Positions 11,357 to 21,188 of a stretch of 64,000 nt of DNA are shown piece by piece (the stretch's first letter is position 1; the number at the start of each line of letters is the position of its first letter). The DNA is from Enterobacter sp. 638. Its GTDB lineage: Bacteria > Pseudomonadota > Gammaproteobacteria > Enterobacterales > Enterobacteriaceae. The notes beneath the pieces are model-generated. The model was given only the letters and a program-made list of their open reading frames with translations, was not told the origin of the DNA and ran no database searches. The position numbers were made by a program, and so were the translations under genes. The DNA lies in contig NC_009436.1 in assembly GCF_000016325.1 (NCBI RefSeq), forward strand, positions 372,001 through 436,000. Direction: 5' to 3'.

Positions 11357-11458
11357 ATGCCCTCACCCTAACCCTCTCCCACGGGAGAGGGGATGGATCG
11401 GCGCAAATTCTGACAAATGGGTGTGGGAGCCGTCACCCTCTTTGATCGGGAGAGGGCG
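11357..11458. repeat. Pair of intergenic palindromes (CCCTCTCCC family)
   Basis: Two related inverted repeats between yjeI and epmB. The first is CCCTCACCC then CCCTCTCCC/GGGAGAGGG (stem arms 11372-11380 and 11383-11391). The second is CCCTC...GGGAGAGGG (11436-11456). The same core recurs at 21152, 44450 and 56989. May also act as terminators between the two genes. Confidence 0.75.
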
Positions 11459-11462
11459 GGGA

Positions 11463-12491
11463 TTAATTCTGTCGCAGCTGTAAATCTAACGGCGTTTTAC
11501 TTGGCTCACCGCCGATTTCTCTCGCCAGTTTTGGCACCATATAGCCGGAAACAAGCGTCAACAGCTCCCGCACAATCTGCCGGGCTTCTTCATCGCTCAC
11601 CATGAAATGCGCCGCGCCCTGAACTCGGTCCAGCACGTGCAGGTAATAGGGCATCACCGACGCGTCAAACAGCGCGTTGCTCAGGTCAGCAAGCGTCTGA
11701 GCGTTATCATTCACGCCGCGCAGCAGCACGCTTTGATTCAACAGCGTCACGCCCGCGTTACGCAGACGCATCATCGCAGAGCGGAACGTCTCATCGATCT
11801 CATTTGCATGGTTAATATGATTAACCAACAGAATTTGCAAAGGGGACGCTGCAAAGCGGGAAACCAGGCCGTCAGTAATACGCGCGGGGATGACAATCGG
11901 CAAACGGCTGTGAATACGTAAGCGCTTAATGTGCGGTATCGCTTCCAACTGCGTAAGCAGCCAGTCAAGCTCGTGATCCTTCGCCATGAGCGGATCGCCG
12001 CCGGAAAATATAATCTCATCCAGCTCGGGATGGGCCGCAATATAGTCCAGCGCCACCTGCCAGTTGCGCTTATTACCCGGATTTTCGGCGTACGGGAAGT
12101 GGCGGCGGAAGCAATAACGACAATTTACCGCGCAGCCTCCTTTCACCAGCAGCAGTGCGCGGTTACGGTATTTGTGCAGCAAACCGGGCACGACGCTGTT
12201 CTGCTCTTCTAACGGATCGGTGCTAAAACCGGGTGCGGTAACAAACTCATCTTTCGATGTAAGCACCTGTTTTAAAAGTGGATCGTTAGGATTTCCTTTC
12301 TCCATGCGCGCGACAAATGCCCGCGGCACGCGCAGCGCAAAAAGACGCTTTGCCTCACGGCCAGCCAGCATATTTTCATCAGAGTCTATATTCAACAGAC
12401 GCAGCAGTTCATCAGGACTGGTGATGACATCGGCAAGTTGCGATAACCAATCTTCTCTGTACGGGGTATTTAGGGTTACAATATGCGCCAT
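11463..12491 (-). CDS. epmB: EF-P lysine aminomutase EpmB
   Basis: 342-residue radical-SAM, PLP-dependent enzyme that converts L-alpha-lysine to (R)-beta-lysine for EF-P modification. The radical-SAM cysteine motif CxxxCxxC is in 'GGCAVNCRYCFRRHFPY'; 'IIFSGGDPLM' is the SAM GGD region. The family PLP-lysine segment 'YMVPKLAREIGGEPSK' is near the C-terminus. Divergent from efp, with 41 bp between start codons, so the two share a regulatory region. Confidence 0.96.
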   Translation of the reverse strand: MAHIVTLNTPYREDWLSQLADVITSPDELLRLLNIDSDENMLAGREAKRLFALRVPRAFVARMEKGNPNDPLLKQVLTSKDEFVTAPGFSTDPLEEQNSVVPGLLHKYRNRALLLVKGGCAVNCRYCFRRHFPYAENPGNKRNWQVALDYIAAHPELDEIIFSGGDPLMAKDHELDWLLTQLEAIPHIKRLRIHSRLPIVIPARITDGLVSRFAASPLQILLVNHINHANEIDETFRSAMMRLRNAGVTLLNQSVLLRGVNDNAQTLADLSNALFDASVMPYYLHVLDRVQGAAHFMVSDEEARQIVRELLTLVSGYMVPKLAREIGGEPSKTPLDLQLRQN

Positions 12492-12532
12492 TTTGTGGCT
12501 TAGCTACCAGTTAACAATTTTCAGAGGGCCTT

Positions 12533-13099
12533 ATGGCGACTTACTATAGCAACGATTTTCGTGCTGGTCTTAAAATCATGATGGATGGCGAACCGTATGC
12601 GGTTGAAGCTAGCGAGTTCGTTAAACCAGGTAAAGGCCAGGCATTTGCGCGCGTTAAGCTGCGTCGCCTGCTGACCGGTACCCGCGTTGAGAAAACGTTC
12701 AAATCTACTGACTCTGCAGAAGGCGCGGACGTGGTCGATATGAACCTGACTTACCTGTACAACGACGGTGAGTTCTATCACTTCATGAATAACACGACTT
12801 TCGAACAGCTGTCTGCTGATGAGAAAGCCGTTGGTGAAAACGCGAAATGGTTGCTGGATCAGGCAGAGTGCATCGTAACTCTGTGGAACGGTCAGCCAAT
12901 CTCCGTGACTCCACCAAACTTCGTAGAACTGGAAATCATTGAAACCGATCCAGGTCTGAAGGGTGACACTGCAGGTACTGGCGGCAAGCCAGCCAAACTG
13001 TCTACCGGTGCAGTGGTTAAAGTACCGCTGTTCGTACAGACTGGCGAAGTCATCAAAGTCGATACCCGCTCTGGCGAATACGTATCTCGCGTGAAGTAA
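12533..13099 (+). CDS. efp: Translation elongation factor EF-P
   Basis: 188-residue factor that rescues ribosomes stalled on polyproline. K34, the residue beta-lysylated by EpmA/EpmB, is present in 'VKPGKGQAF', with three beta-barrel domains behind it. Its modifying enzymes are both in the window (epmB divergent, epmA at 20.2 kb). Start ATG at 12533 after CAGAGGG. Confidence 0.98.
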   Translation: MATYYSNDFRAGLKIMMDGEPYAVEASEFVKPGKGQAFARVKLRRLLTGTRVEKTFKSTDSAEGADVVDMNLTYLYNDGEFYHFMNNTTFEQLSADEKAVGENAKWLLDQAECIVTLWNGQPISVTPPNFVELEIIETDPGLKGDTAGTGGKPAKLSTGAVVKVPLFVQTGEVIKVDTRSGEYVSRVK

Positions 13100-13155
13100 T
13101 TCATGTAAAAGACTTAAGGCGCAGCGCTCGCTGCGCCTGTAATATTCAGGCAGGG

Positions 13156-13290
13156 ATGATGAAACGTACGATTAAAATTCTGCTGATACTGGCGCTTTCC
13201 AGCACCATCCTGTCTGGCTGCAATACCGCGCGTGGCGTAGGCGAAGACATCAAATCCCTCGGTCATGCCATTTCTCACGCCGCCAGCTAA
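13156..13290 (+). CDS. ecnA: Entericidin A lipoprotein (antidote)
   Basis: 44-residue lipoprotein. Starts with Met-Met-Lys-Arg as in E. coli EcnA; lipobox 'ILSGC' (Cys22), then 'NTARGVGEDIKSLGHAIS', a short amphipathic helix. In E. coli EcnA is reported to counter the bacteriolytic EcnB. GGGATG context with CAGG as Shine-Dalgarno. Immediately upstream of ecnB, downstream of efp. Confidence 0.93.
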   Translation: MMKRTIKILLILALSSTILSGCNTARGVGEDIKSLGHAISHAAS

Positions 13291-13331
13291 ACCTTCTAAT
13301 TTTCCTAAAAATCCGTCCTTTTCCGTCGAAC

Positions 13332-13365
13332 GACAAGATCTTGTCTATCCTTAAGTAGCTATACA
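13332..13365 (+). promoter_or_regulatory. ecnB upstream palindrome and sigma-S-like -10
   Basis: A perfect 14-bp palindrome GACAAGATCTTGTC (13332-13345) lies 13 bp before CTATACA (13359-13365), a good extended-type -10 for RpoS. The palindrome occupies the -35 zone. E. coli ecnB is known to be RpoS-dependent; the protein that would bind the palindrome is unknown. Confidence 0.5.
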
Positions 13366-13396
13366 CAAATAACATTGGCTATAAAAGGAAGATATT

Positions 13397-13543
13397 ATGG
13401 TTAAGAAAACAATTGCAGCGATCTTTTCTGTTCTGGTGCTTTCTTCGGTGTTGACCGCCTGTAATACCACGCGCGGCGTGGGTCAGGATATTTCGGACGG
13501 CGGTAGCGCAATTTCTGGCGCGGCGACTAAAGCGCAGAACTAA
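13397..13543 (+). CDS. ecnB: Entericidin B lipoprotein (bacteriolytic toxin)
   Basis: 48-residue lipoprotein with lipobox 'VLTAC' (Cys22) and the paralogous tail '[18 protein letters not shown]' shared with EcnA. In E. coli EcnB promotes lysis in stationary phase at high osmolarity. ATG at 13397 behind AAGGAAG. It forms a tandem toxin-antidote lipoprotein pair with ecnA; the 106-bp gap holds its own promoter signals. Confidence 0.93.
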   Translation: MVKKTIAAIFSVLVLSSVLTACNTTRGVGQDISDGGSAISGAATKAQN

Positions 13544-13557
13544 ACAGTGTGATATCC

Positions 13558-13591
13558 GACGGTACGGAATACGAACGATTGCCGTACCGTC
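13558..13591. terminator. Hairpin between ecnB and the LuxR-type gene
   Basis: Perfect 10-bp inverted repeat GACGGTACGG/CCGTACCGTC with a 14-nt loop, between convergent genes. Its right arm covers the stop codon of the LuxR-type gene. No strong T-run on either side, so termination is a guess. Confidence 0.5.
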
Positions 13592-14189
13592 AGCTTTGTA
13601 CTGCCTGAAGGGATAAGAACGGTGAAAAACGCGTATCCATATGCAGTTTCACACGGATATTTCGTTTGTAGGTATACACCGTTTTACTGTTAATACTGAG
13701 CTGCCCGGCTATCTTCTGGTTGCTGGCGCCTTCCATCCAGAGCGTTAAAACCTTTTCTTCTTGTCGTGTCAGAAGCGGCGGCGTGACGCGCGGAGATGCG
13801 CAGTGAGCACGTGTGCTCAACGCTTCGTTAATGACTCTCGCCAGCGATTCCAGCCGGGCACTTTTGCAGAGCGTGGCCCACAGCGGGTATTGCTTAATAT
13901 ACCCTGACATATCGGTCTGCTCGCTGGATTGCAGTAATATAAACGGCAGCCTCTCGCTCGCATTCAGCAGCGAAGATAATTGCTGCGTATCATTCATCTC
14001 CTGCATAAAACTATTTAAGTCAGCGATAACCAGCGTGGGTTTCCAGTGAAGAATATGTTCTCTTGCAAGGAAAAGGTTATTCACACCCGTTATCGTAAAA
14101 TCACCAGTGAACAAACCAGAATGATTGAGCCATGCTTCAAGCCCTGAACGGGTGAAGTGACAACGGTCAATCAAAAGAATTTTAAACAT
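13590..14189 (-). CDS. LuxR/response-regulator-like transcription factor next to ecnAB
   Basis: 199 residues. The N-terminal part resembles a response-regulator receiver ('FKILLIDRCHFTRSGLEAWL', with a possible acceptor Asp in 'LVIADLNSF'), but the receiver is divergent. The C-terminal part is a clear LuxR/GerE helix-turn-helix ('LLTRQEEKVLTLWMEGASN', then 'IAGQLSINSKTVYTYKRNI'). No kinase gene is nearby. E. coli K-12 lacks it here; Citrobacter freundii has a regulator gene called ecnR at its entericidin locus, and this may be the same gene. Control of ecnAB is inference from position. Confidence 0.8.
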   Translation of the reverse strand: MFKILLIDRCHFTRSGLEAWLNHSGLFTGDFTITGVNNLFLAREHILHWKPTLVIADLNSFMQEMNDTQQLSSLLNASERLPFILLQSSEQTDMSGYIKQYPLWATLCKSARLESLARVINEALSTRAHCASPRVTPPLLTRQEEKVLTLWMEGASNQKIAGQLSINSKTVYTYKRNIRVKLHMDTRFSPFLSLQAVQS

Positions 14190-14378
14190 GTCGTTTTCGC
14201 ATCAGGCAAAGGGATAGGCTGACTGTCATCAGAAAGCACGCCTATCTTAAACAAGTCGGATGAGTGATAAAGGAGCGAACTCCGCTGCATACCGCTGCTA
14301 TTTCCGGCTATTACCTGTCTTTAAGAAATGGATTGAAATATATTCGCTTTGTGCGGAAAATACACGCTCTGCTTATGC

Positions 14379-14423
14379 CTTGCGGGACGACCTGCAAGCG
14401 CTTCGAACATCGGGGACGGCCCC
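14379..14423 (+). ncRNA. Guanidine-II (mini-ykkC) riboswitch
   Basis: Two tandem hairpins, each capped by the diagnostic ACGR loop: stem CTTGCGGG/CCTGCAAG with loop ACGA (14379-14398), and GGGG/CCCC with loop ACGG (14412-14423). The 13-nt linker and the Shine-Dalgarno AAGGAG 17 nt further on fit the mini-ykkC architecture, where guanidinium binding frees the ribosome site. It is directly upstream of gdx, the guanidinium exporter. A possible promoter is TTGAAA (14333-14338) with GAAAAT at 14356-14361. Confidence 0.93.
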
Positions 14424-14452
14424 ATACTGTTATTTAAGTTAAGGAGCCTGAT

Positions 14453-14770
14453 ATGTCCTGGATAATTCTATTGATTGCCGGTTTGCTTGAAGTGGTTTGG
14501 GCGATTGGCCTGAAATACACCCACGGTTTTACCCGTTTGACCCCAAGCATTATTACGGTGACGGCGATGATTGTCAGCATTGCGCTACTCTCGTGGGCGA
14601 TGCGAACGCTGCCCGTGGGGACCGCTTATGCTGTCTGGACGGGCATTGGCGCGGTCGGCGCGGCGATCACCGGCATTCTGCTGTTGGGAGAGTCCGCGAG
14701 CCCGGCGCGTATCGCCAGCCTCGCGTTAATCGTGGCAGGAATTATCGGGTTGAAAATCAGCACACACTAA
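14453..14770 (+). CDS. gdx: Guanidinium exporter Gdx (SugE)
   Basis: 105-residue small multidrug resistance protein with four transmembrane helices; dual-topology dimer that exports guanidinium in exchange for protons. The essential glutamate is E13 ('[17 protein letters not shown]'), and the Gdx-type 'WAIGLKYT' distinguishes it from EmrE-type pumps. The guanidine-II riboswitch upstream supports the substrate. Ends in a 4-bp convergent overlap with blc. Confidence 0.96.
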   Translation: MSWIILLIAGLLEVVWAIGLKYTHGFTRLTPSIITVTAMIVSIALLSWAMRTLPVGTAYAVWTGIGAVGAAITGILLLGESASPARIASLALIVAGIIGLKISTH

Positions 14771-15297
14771 TGTGGCTGTTCAATCCACATTAATTTTGAG
14801 ACATCAAACCCTTGCCGGGTCGCGACAGCAAGCATCTGCTGTTTCATCTCTTCTGAAATGGTCGGTGTGCGAGAAAGTATCCACAAATAGTCGCGATCTG
14901 GCCCGCATACCAACGCATGGCGATATTCTTTGTCCAGCGCGATGACGTTATAGCCGCCATAGAATGGCCCGAAGAACGAGACTTTCAGGGCCGCTCTGTT
15001 CGGATCGCCGGTAAAGTAGGCCTGGCCAACCACCTGCTGCCACATTCCGCGCTCAGGATTATATCCCCGGTTGACCACCTCAATGCCGCCATCATCCATG
15101 GAGCTGTAAGTTGCCGTCACGCGCTGTAATCCTCGCTCAAAACGGTGATCAAACCGGGCGATTTCATACCATTTGCCAAGATAACGTTGCGAATCGAAAG
15201 GGGTGACGACGGTGACGCCCGGAGGTGGCGTCGGAGAGCTACAGGCAACAACGAGAAACGCGGCTGTCACCGCGGCGATAACAGGCAAAATGCGCAT
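14767..15297 (-). CDS. blc: Outer-membrane lipocalin Blc
   Basis: 176-residue bacterial lipocalin, a lysophospholipid-binding outer-membrane lipoprotein in E. coli. Lipobox 'LVVAC' (Cys19); the lipocalin G-x-W motif is in '[19 protein letters not shown]'; a conserved '[11 protein letters not shown]' occurs late in the barrel. Upstream of ampC in direction of reading? It lies 65 bp downstream of the ampC stop on the same strand, so it may be read from ampC or its own promoter. Confidence 0.96.
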   Translation of the reverse strand: MRILPVIAAVTAAFLVVACSSPTPPPGVTVVTPFDSQRYLGKWYEIARFDHRFERGLQRVTATYSSMDDGGIEVVNRGYNPERGMWQQVVGQAYFTGDPNRAALKVSFFGPFYGGYNVIALDKEYRHALVCGPDRDYLWILSRTPTISEEMKQQMLAVATRQGFDVSKLMWIEQPH

Positions 15298-15361
15298 AGC
15301 GATTTCCTTGCTGTTTTTTTGTTAAGTGTAGATGACAGCAAGGAAAATGTGGGTAAATCGG

Positions 15362-16925
<1,564 letters not shown>

Positions 16926-16935
16926 TTAGGCCTCC

Positions 16936-17331
16936 TTACCAGAACAGTGCGACAAACAGAACGACCGCAGTTACGACTGCAGTCACCGCCCAAAGCCCCT
17001 TAATAACCGGCTCGGGTCCCATTTTTTCGCCTTTAACAATGATGTTCGCGGCCTTCGGTGCCAGCTCAAACCAGGTTTTGGTATGCAGCAGTGCGGCCGC
17101 CAGCACGATCAGGTTCAGGATCAACACCACCGGATTTTGCAGGAACCCGACAAAATCCGCCCAGGTTTCCGGACCGTGTTTCAGGGCAAACACCCCATAC
17201 ATCAGCTCAAGGCTGAACCAGACCGCCGGAACCGCAGTGCCTTCACGCAGCATATAGAAGCGATAAAACGGCAGTTTTTTCCACCAGGTGGACGGCATTG
17301 GCCGCACGTAGGCTTTGCGTTTAGTCGTCAT
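16936..17331 (-). CDS. frdC: Fumarate reductase membrane anchor FrdC
   Basis: 131-residue quinol-binding anchor with three hydrophobic helices; N-terminal '[19 protein letters not shown]' and '[20 protein letters not shown]' are typical. Two adjacent ATGs exist; the second (17329-17331) is chosen because it sits 6 nt from the AAGGAG ribosome site and gives the E. coli length. Eleven bp after frdB. Confidence 0.97.
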   Translation of the reverse strand: MTTKRKAYVRPMPSTWWKKLPFYRFYMLREGTAVPAVWFSLELMYGVFALKHGPETWADFVGFLQNPVVLILNLIVLAAALLHTKTWFELAPKAANIIVKGEKMGPEPVIKGLWAVTAVVTAVVLFVALFW

Positions 17332-17341
17332 CATGCACTCC

Positions 17342-18076
17342 TTAGCGTGGTTTCAGGGTAGCGATAAGAAAGTCTTTCGAGCTTTCCACTTTACCCTGCT
17401 GAATGGCGGCGGCCGGATCGACATGTTTCGGGCACACTTCGGAGCAGTAGCCCACGAAAGTACAGCTCCACACGCCGTTCTGACTGTTCAACTGCGCCAT
17501 ACGTTCTTTCTTACCGTGGTCGCGGCTGTCTTCGTTGTAGCGATGCGCCAGCGTAATCGCAGCCGGGCCGATAAACTCCGGATTCAGGCCGAACTGTGGG
17601 CAGGCCGCGTAGCACAGACCGCAGTTGATACAGCCGGAAAACTGATGGTATTTCGCCATCTGCGCAGGCGTCTGGGTGTTTGGACCCTGATCCGGCGTAC
17701 GCGGATTACCGATAATGTACGGCTTAATCGCTTCCAGACTCTCGATAAAGTGAGTCATATCGACCACCAGATCGCGCTCGATTGGGAAGTTGCCCAGCGC
17801 TTCGACCTTGATGCCTTTCGTGTATTCACGCAGGAAGGTTTTGCACGCCAGCTTCGGCACTTTATTGACCATCATGCCGCAGGAACCGCAGATCGCCATG
17901 CGGCAAGACCAGCGGTAGCTCAGGTCCGGCGCAAGGTTGTCTTTGATGTACCCGAGGGCATCCAGCAGGGACGTTTGCTCGTCATAAGGCACTTCATAGA
18001 ATGCGCTGTGCGGTGCGGCGTCCACTTCCGGGTTGTAGCGCACCACTTCAATTTTCAGCGTTTGCATCTCAGCCAT
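17342..18076 (-). CDS. frdB: Fumarate reductase iron-sulfur subunit FrdB
   Basis: 244 residues. Carries electrons from menaquinol to FrdA through three clusters: [2Fe-2S] ligands in '[15 protein letters not shown]', [4Fe-4S]/[3Fe-4S] ligands in '[17 protein letters not shown]' and '[15 protein letters not shown]'. ATG at 18074-18076; its first eight bases overlap the end of frdA, so translation is coupled. An upstream open stretch to 18124 is inside frdA and not used. Confidence 0.98.
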   Translation of the reverse strand: MAEMQTLKIEVVRYNPEVDAAPHSAFYEVPYDEQTSLLDALGYIKDNLAPDLSYRWSCRMAICGSCGMMVNKVPKLACKTFLREYTKGIKVEALGNFPIERDLVVDMTHFIESLEAIKPYIIGNPRTPDQGPNTQTPAQMAKYHQFSGCINCGLCYAACPQFGLNPEFIGPAAITLAHRYNEDSRDHGKKERMAQLNSQNGVWSCTFVGYCSEVCPKHVDPAAAIQQGKVESSKDFLIATLKPR

Positions 18077-19859
18077 TTGCCGTCTCCTTTTTGTCGGCTT
18101 CTTCCGCTTCTGCACCGTAAACACGTTTCGCCGGTGGCAGCGTGGTGATCTTCACATCGCTGTAGTCCAGACGAGTGGTACCGTCTGCGTCGCGATAAGC
18201 GAGGGTGTGCTTGAGGAAATTGACATCATCACGCTCGGTGCACCCTTCGTCCAGACGCTGATGCGCGCCGCGCGACTCTTTACGTGCCAGGGCAGAGTGC
18301 GCCATACATTCGGCGACGTTCAGGCCGTGGCCCAGCTCAATGGTGTAGAGCAGATCGGTGTTAAACACGCTGGACGTATCGGTAATACGCACGCGCTTGA
18401 AGCGCTCCTGCAGTTCCGCCAGCTTATCAACCGTTTTTTGCATCAGCTCCGGCGTACGGTAGATACCGCAACCTTCCTCCATCGACAGACCCATTTCATC
18501 GCGGATCTTCGACCAGTTCTCGTTGCCTTCCTGATTGACGAGCGCTTTCAGGCGCTTCTCAACATCAGCGACCTGTGCGTCCAGTGCAGCACCGTTGGCT
18601 TCGCCGACTGTCGCCGCGCGCTCAACGGCTTTTTCGCCGGCCATGCGGCCAAAGACCACCAGCTCTGCCAGCGAGTTAGAGCCGAGGCGGTTCGCGCCGT
18701 GCAGGCCGACAGAAGAACATTCGCCGACGGCAAACAGCCCTTTAATGTGGGTTTCACACTCCTGATTGGTTTCGATACCGCCCATGGTGTAGTGCGCGGT
18801 TGGACGGACAGGAATCGGCTCTTTTACCGGATCGACACCGACGTAGGCTTTTGCCAGTTCACAAATGAACGGCAGTCGTTCCAGCAATTTCTTCTCACCA
18901 AGATGACGCAGATCGAGATAAACCACATCGCCGCGCGGCGTCGAAATGGTGTTGCCTTTGCGCCACTCGTGCCAGAACGCCTGGGATACTTTGTCGCGCG
19001 GGCCGAGTTCCATATATTTGTTTCTCGGTTCGCCAAGCGGGGTTTCTGGGCCCATGCCGTAATCCTGCAGATAGCGATAGCCATCTTTATTGACCAGAAT
19101 TCCGCCTTCACCGCGGCAGCCTTCCGTCATCAGAATGCCGGAACCCGGCAGGCCGGTTGGGTGATACTGCACAAATTCCATATCGCGCAGCGGAACGCCG
19201 TGACGTAACGCCATGCCCATTCCGTCGCCGGTGACAATCCCGCCGTTGGTGTTGTAACGGTAAACACGACCCGCACCGCCGGTTGCCATCACCACGGCAT
19301 TCGCGCGGATCTGCATCAGGGTGCCTTCCATCATGTTCATCGCTACCAGACCGCGCGCCTGACCGTCATCGACCAGAATATCCAGGACGAAGTGTTCATC
19401 GAAGCGTTGAATTTGTGGGAACTGGAGGGATGTCTGGAACAGGGTGTGCAGCATGTGGAAGCCGGTTTTGTCGGCGGCAAACCACGTGCGTTCGATTTTC
19501 ATGCCGCCGAAACGGCGCACGTTGACGCTGCCATCTTCACGGCGGCTCCACGGGCAACCCCACTGTTCCAGTTGCGTCATTTCGGTTGGACAATGATGAA
19601 CGAAGTAGTCAACGACATCCTGTTCGCACAGCCAGTCGCCACCGGCCACCGTGTCGTGGAAATGGTATTCGAAGCTGTCATGATCCTGCGCAACGGCGGC
19701 GGATCCTCCTTCTGCGGCAACCGTGTGGCTGCGCATCGGATAGACTTTTGAAATCAGCGCGATTTTAGCATTCGGATTAGCCTGCGCTGCGGCAATAGCA
19801 GCGCGTAATCCCGCACCGCCAGCGCCTATAACGACCAGATCGGCTTGAAAAGTGTGCAC
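18069..19859 (-). CDS. frdA: Fumarate reductase flavoprotein FrdA
   Basis: 596-residue catalytic subunit reducing fumarate to succinate in anaerobic respiration. FAD dinucleotide motif '[12 protein letters not shown]', covalent-flavin histidine H45 in '[10 protein letters not shown]', and substrate-site '[11 protein letters not shown]' and '[18 protein letters not shown]'. Slightly shorter than E. coli FrdA (602) at the C-terminus. First gene of the operon, with an FNR-like site about 140 bp upstream of its ATG. Confidence 0.98.
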   Translation of the reverse strand: MHTFQADLVVIGAGGAGLRAAIAAAQANPNAKIALISKVYPMRSHTVAAEGGSAAVAQDHDSFEYHFHDTVAGGDWLCEQDVVDYFVHHCPTEMTQLEQWGCPWSRREDGSVNVRRFGGMKIERTWFAADKTGFHMLHTLFQTSLQFPQIQRFDEHFVLDILVDDGQARGLVAMNMMEGTLMQIRANAVVMATGGAGRVYRYNTNGGIVTGDGMGMALRHGVPLRDMEFVQYHPTGLPGSGILMTEGCRGEGGILVNKDGYRYLQDYGMGPETPLGEPRNKYMELGPRDKVSQAFWHEWRKGNTISTPRGDVVYLDLRHLGEKKLLERLPFICELAKAYVGVDPVKEPIPVRPTAHYTMGGIETNQECETHIKGLFAVGECSSVGLHGANRLGSNSLAELVVFGRMAGEKAVERAATVGEANGAALDAQVADVEKRLKALVNQEGNENWSKIRDEMGLSMEEGCGIYRTPELMQKTVDKLAELQERFKRVRITDTSSVFNTDLLYTIELGHGLNVAECMAHSALARKESRGAHQRLDEGCTERDDVNFLKHTLAYRDADGTTRLDYSDVKITTLPPAKRVYGAEAEEADKKETANG

Positions 19860-20167
19860 GACATTCCTCCAGATTTTTGTTATTCCGCAACGCGAATGCC
19901 TTAACGGTGTTCACCTGCCCGAGGGCGATTGCGAAAGAGATTCCACTGCTCCTTTATGGGTAAAACAGTATAACCGTATGGATGTCGGGGAAATTTGACG
20001 TGTTCGATTTTTTTGCTGTTCTGTGCGCCGATTTATCATCTCAATTGATGAATTGCGTCACGAAATCACACGGTCGGCTGAATCGAGAGAATTTAGTGTG
20101 CAACATTTGTCACTCCCGACGCTAACGAGTAGACTTCGTGCCCTTGTCTGAAATCGGAGAAATTCTC
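19860..20167. promoter_or_regulatory. frdA-epmA divergent region with FNR-like site
   Basis: 308 bp between the start codons of frdA (minus) and epmA (plus). At 19995-20008 TTGACGTGTTCGAT closely follows the E. coli frd FNR box (TTGACGAGATCGA) and sits at the distance expected for the frdA promoter. epmA has a clear ribosome site (GGAGA, 20156-20160). I see nothing else in this stretch. Confidence 0.6.
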
Positions 20168-21145
20168 ATGAGCGAAACGGCCACCTGGCAGCCGAGCGCA
20201 TCCATCCCAAACCTGTTAAAACGCGCGGCAATTATGACGGAAATCCGTCGTTTCTTTGCTGACCGTGGCGTACTGGAGGTGGAAACGCCGTGCATGAGCC
20301 AGGCGACGGTAACCGATATTCATCTGGTGCCGTTTGAAACCCGTTTCGTGGGGCCTGGCCACTCGCAGGGGATGAACCTCTACATGATGACCAGCCCGGA
20401 ATATCACATGAAGCGCCTGCTGGCGGCGGGCTGTGGGCCGGTTTATCAGCTGTGTCGTAGCTTCCGCAATGAAGAGATGGGGCGTCACCACAACCCGGAA
20501 TTCACCATGCTGGAGTGGTATCGCCCGCATTACGACATGTATCGTCTGATGAACGAAGTGGACGACTTGCTGCAACAAGTGCTGGATTGCGCAGGGGCAG
20601 AGACACTCTCTTATCAGCAGGTCTTCCAACGTCATTTGGAAATCGATCCGCTGTCGGCGGACAAAACGCAGCTGCGCGAAGCGGCAGCAAAGCTGGATCT
20701 CAGCAACGTCGCGGACACGGAAGAAGACCGCGATACCTTATTGCAGCTGCTGTTTGCTTTTGGTGTTGAACCCCACATTGGCAAAGATCGCCCGACTTTT
20801 GTTTATCACTTCCCGGCAAGCCAGGCGTCGCTGGCGCAAATTAGCACCGAAGATCACCGCGTCGCCGAGCGTTTTGAGGTGTATTACAAAGGTATTGAGC
20901 TGGCGAATGGTTTCCACGAACTGACGGATGCCCGCGAGCAGCAGCAACGCTTTGATCAGGATAACCGCAAGCGCGCCGCACGCGGATTGCCGCAGCAGCC
21001 TATTGATACGAATTTACTGGAAGCATTAAAAGCCGGTCTTCCGGATAGCTCCGGCGTGGCATTGGGCGTCGATCGTCTTGTGATGCTGGCGCTCGGGGCT
21101 GAGCAACTGGCGGATGTGATTGCCTTTACGGTCGATCGCGCATGA
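20168..21145 (+). CDS. epmA: EF-P beta-lysine ligase EpmA
   Basis: 325-residue paralogue of class II lysyl-tRNA synthetase lacking the anticodon-binding domain. It attaches (R)-beta-lysine to EF-P K34. Class II motif 2 '[20 protein letters not shown]' and motif 3 '[15 protein letters not shown]' are intact. ATG at 20168 is chosen over an in-frame ATG at 20138 because of GGAGA spacing and match to the E. coli N-terminus (MSETA). Divergent from frdA. Confidence 0.97.
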   Translation: MSETATWQPSASIPNLLKRAAIMTEIRRFFADRGVLEVETPCMSQATVTDIHLVPFETRFVGPGHSQGMNLYMMTSPEYHMKRLLAAGCGPVYQLCRSFRNEEMGRHHNPEFTMLEWYRPHYDMYRLMNEVDDLLQQVLDCAGAETLSYQQVFQRHLEIDPLSADKTQLREAAAKLDLSNVADTEEDRDTLLQLLFAFGVEPHIGKDRPTFVYHFPASQASLAQISTEDHRVAERFEVYYKGIELANGFHELTDAREQQQRFDQDNRKRAARGLPQQPIDTNLLEALKAGLPDSSGVALGVDRLVMLALGAEQLADVIAFTVDRA

Positions 21146-21151
21146 CAGTAC

Positions 21152-21182
21152 GTTAGCCCTCTCCCAATGAGAGAGGGTTAAC
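21152..21182. repeat. CCCTCTCCC-family palindrome between epmA and mscM
   Basis: Inverted repeat GTTAGCCCTCTCCC/GAGAGAGGGTTAAC with only two imperfect pairs, located between convergent genes. No T-run; same core as the repeats at 11357, 44450 and 56989. Confidence 0.7.
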
Positions 21183-21188
21183 GCGGTA

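Noticed and set aside
13156..13543. Toxin-antitoxin module of a new type
   Set aside because: Both small genes are recognizable entericidins EcnA/EcnB.
14260..14442. 60-residue ORF before gdx
   Set aside because: It overlaps the guanidine-II riboswitch and has no protein similarity.
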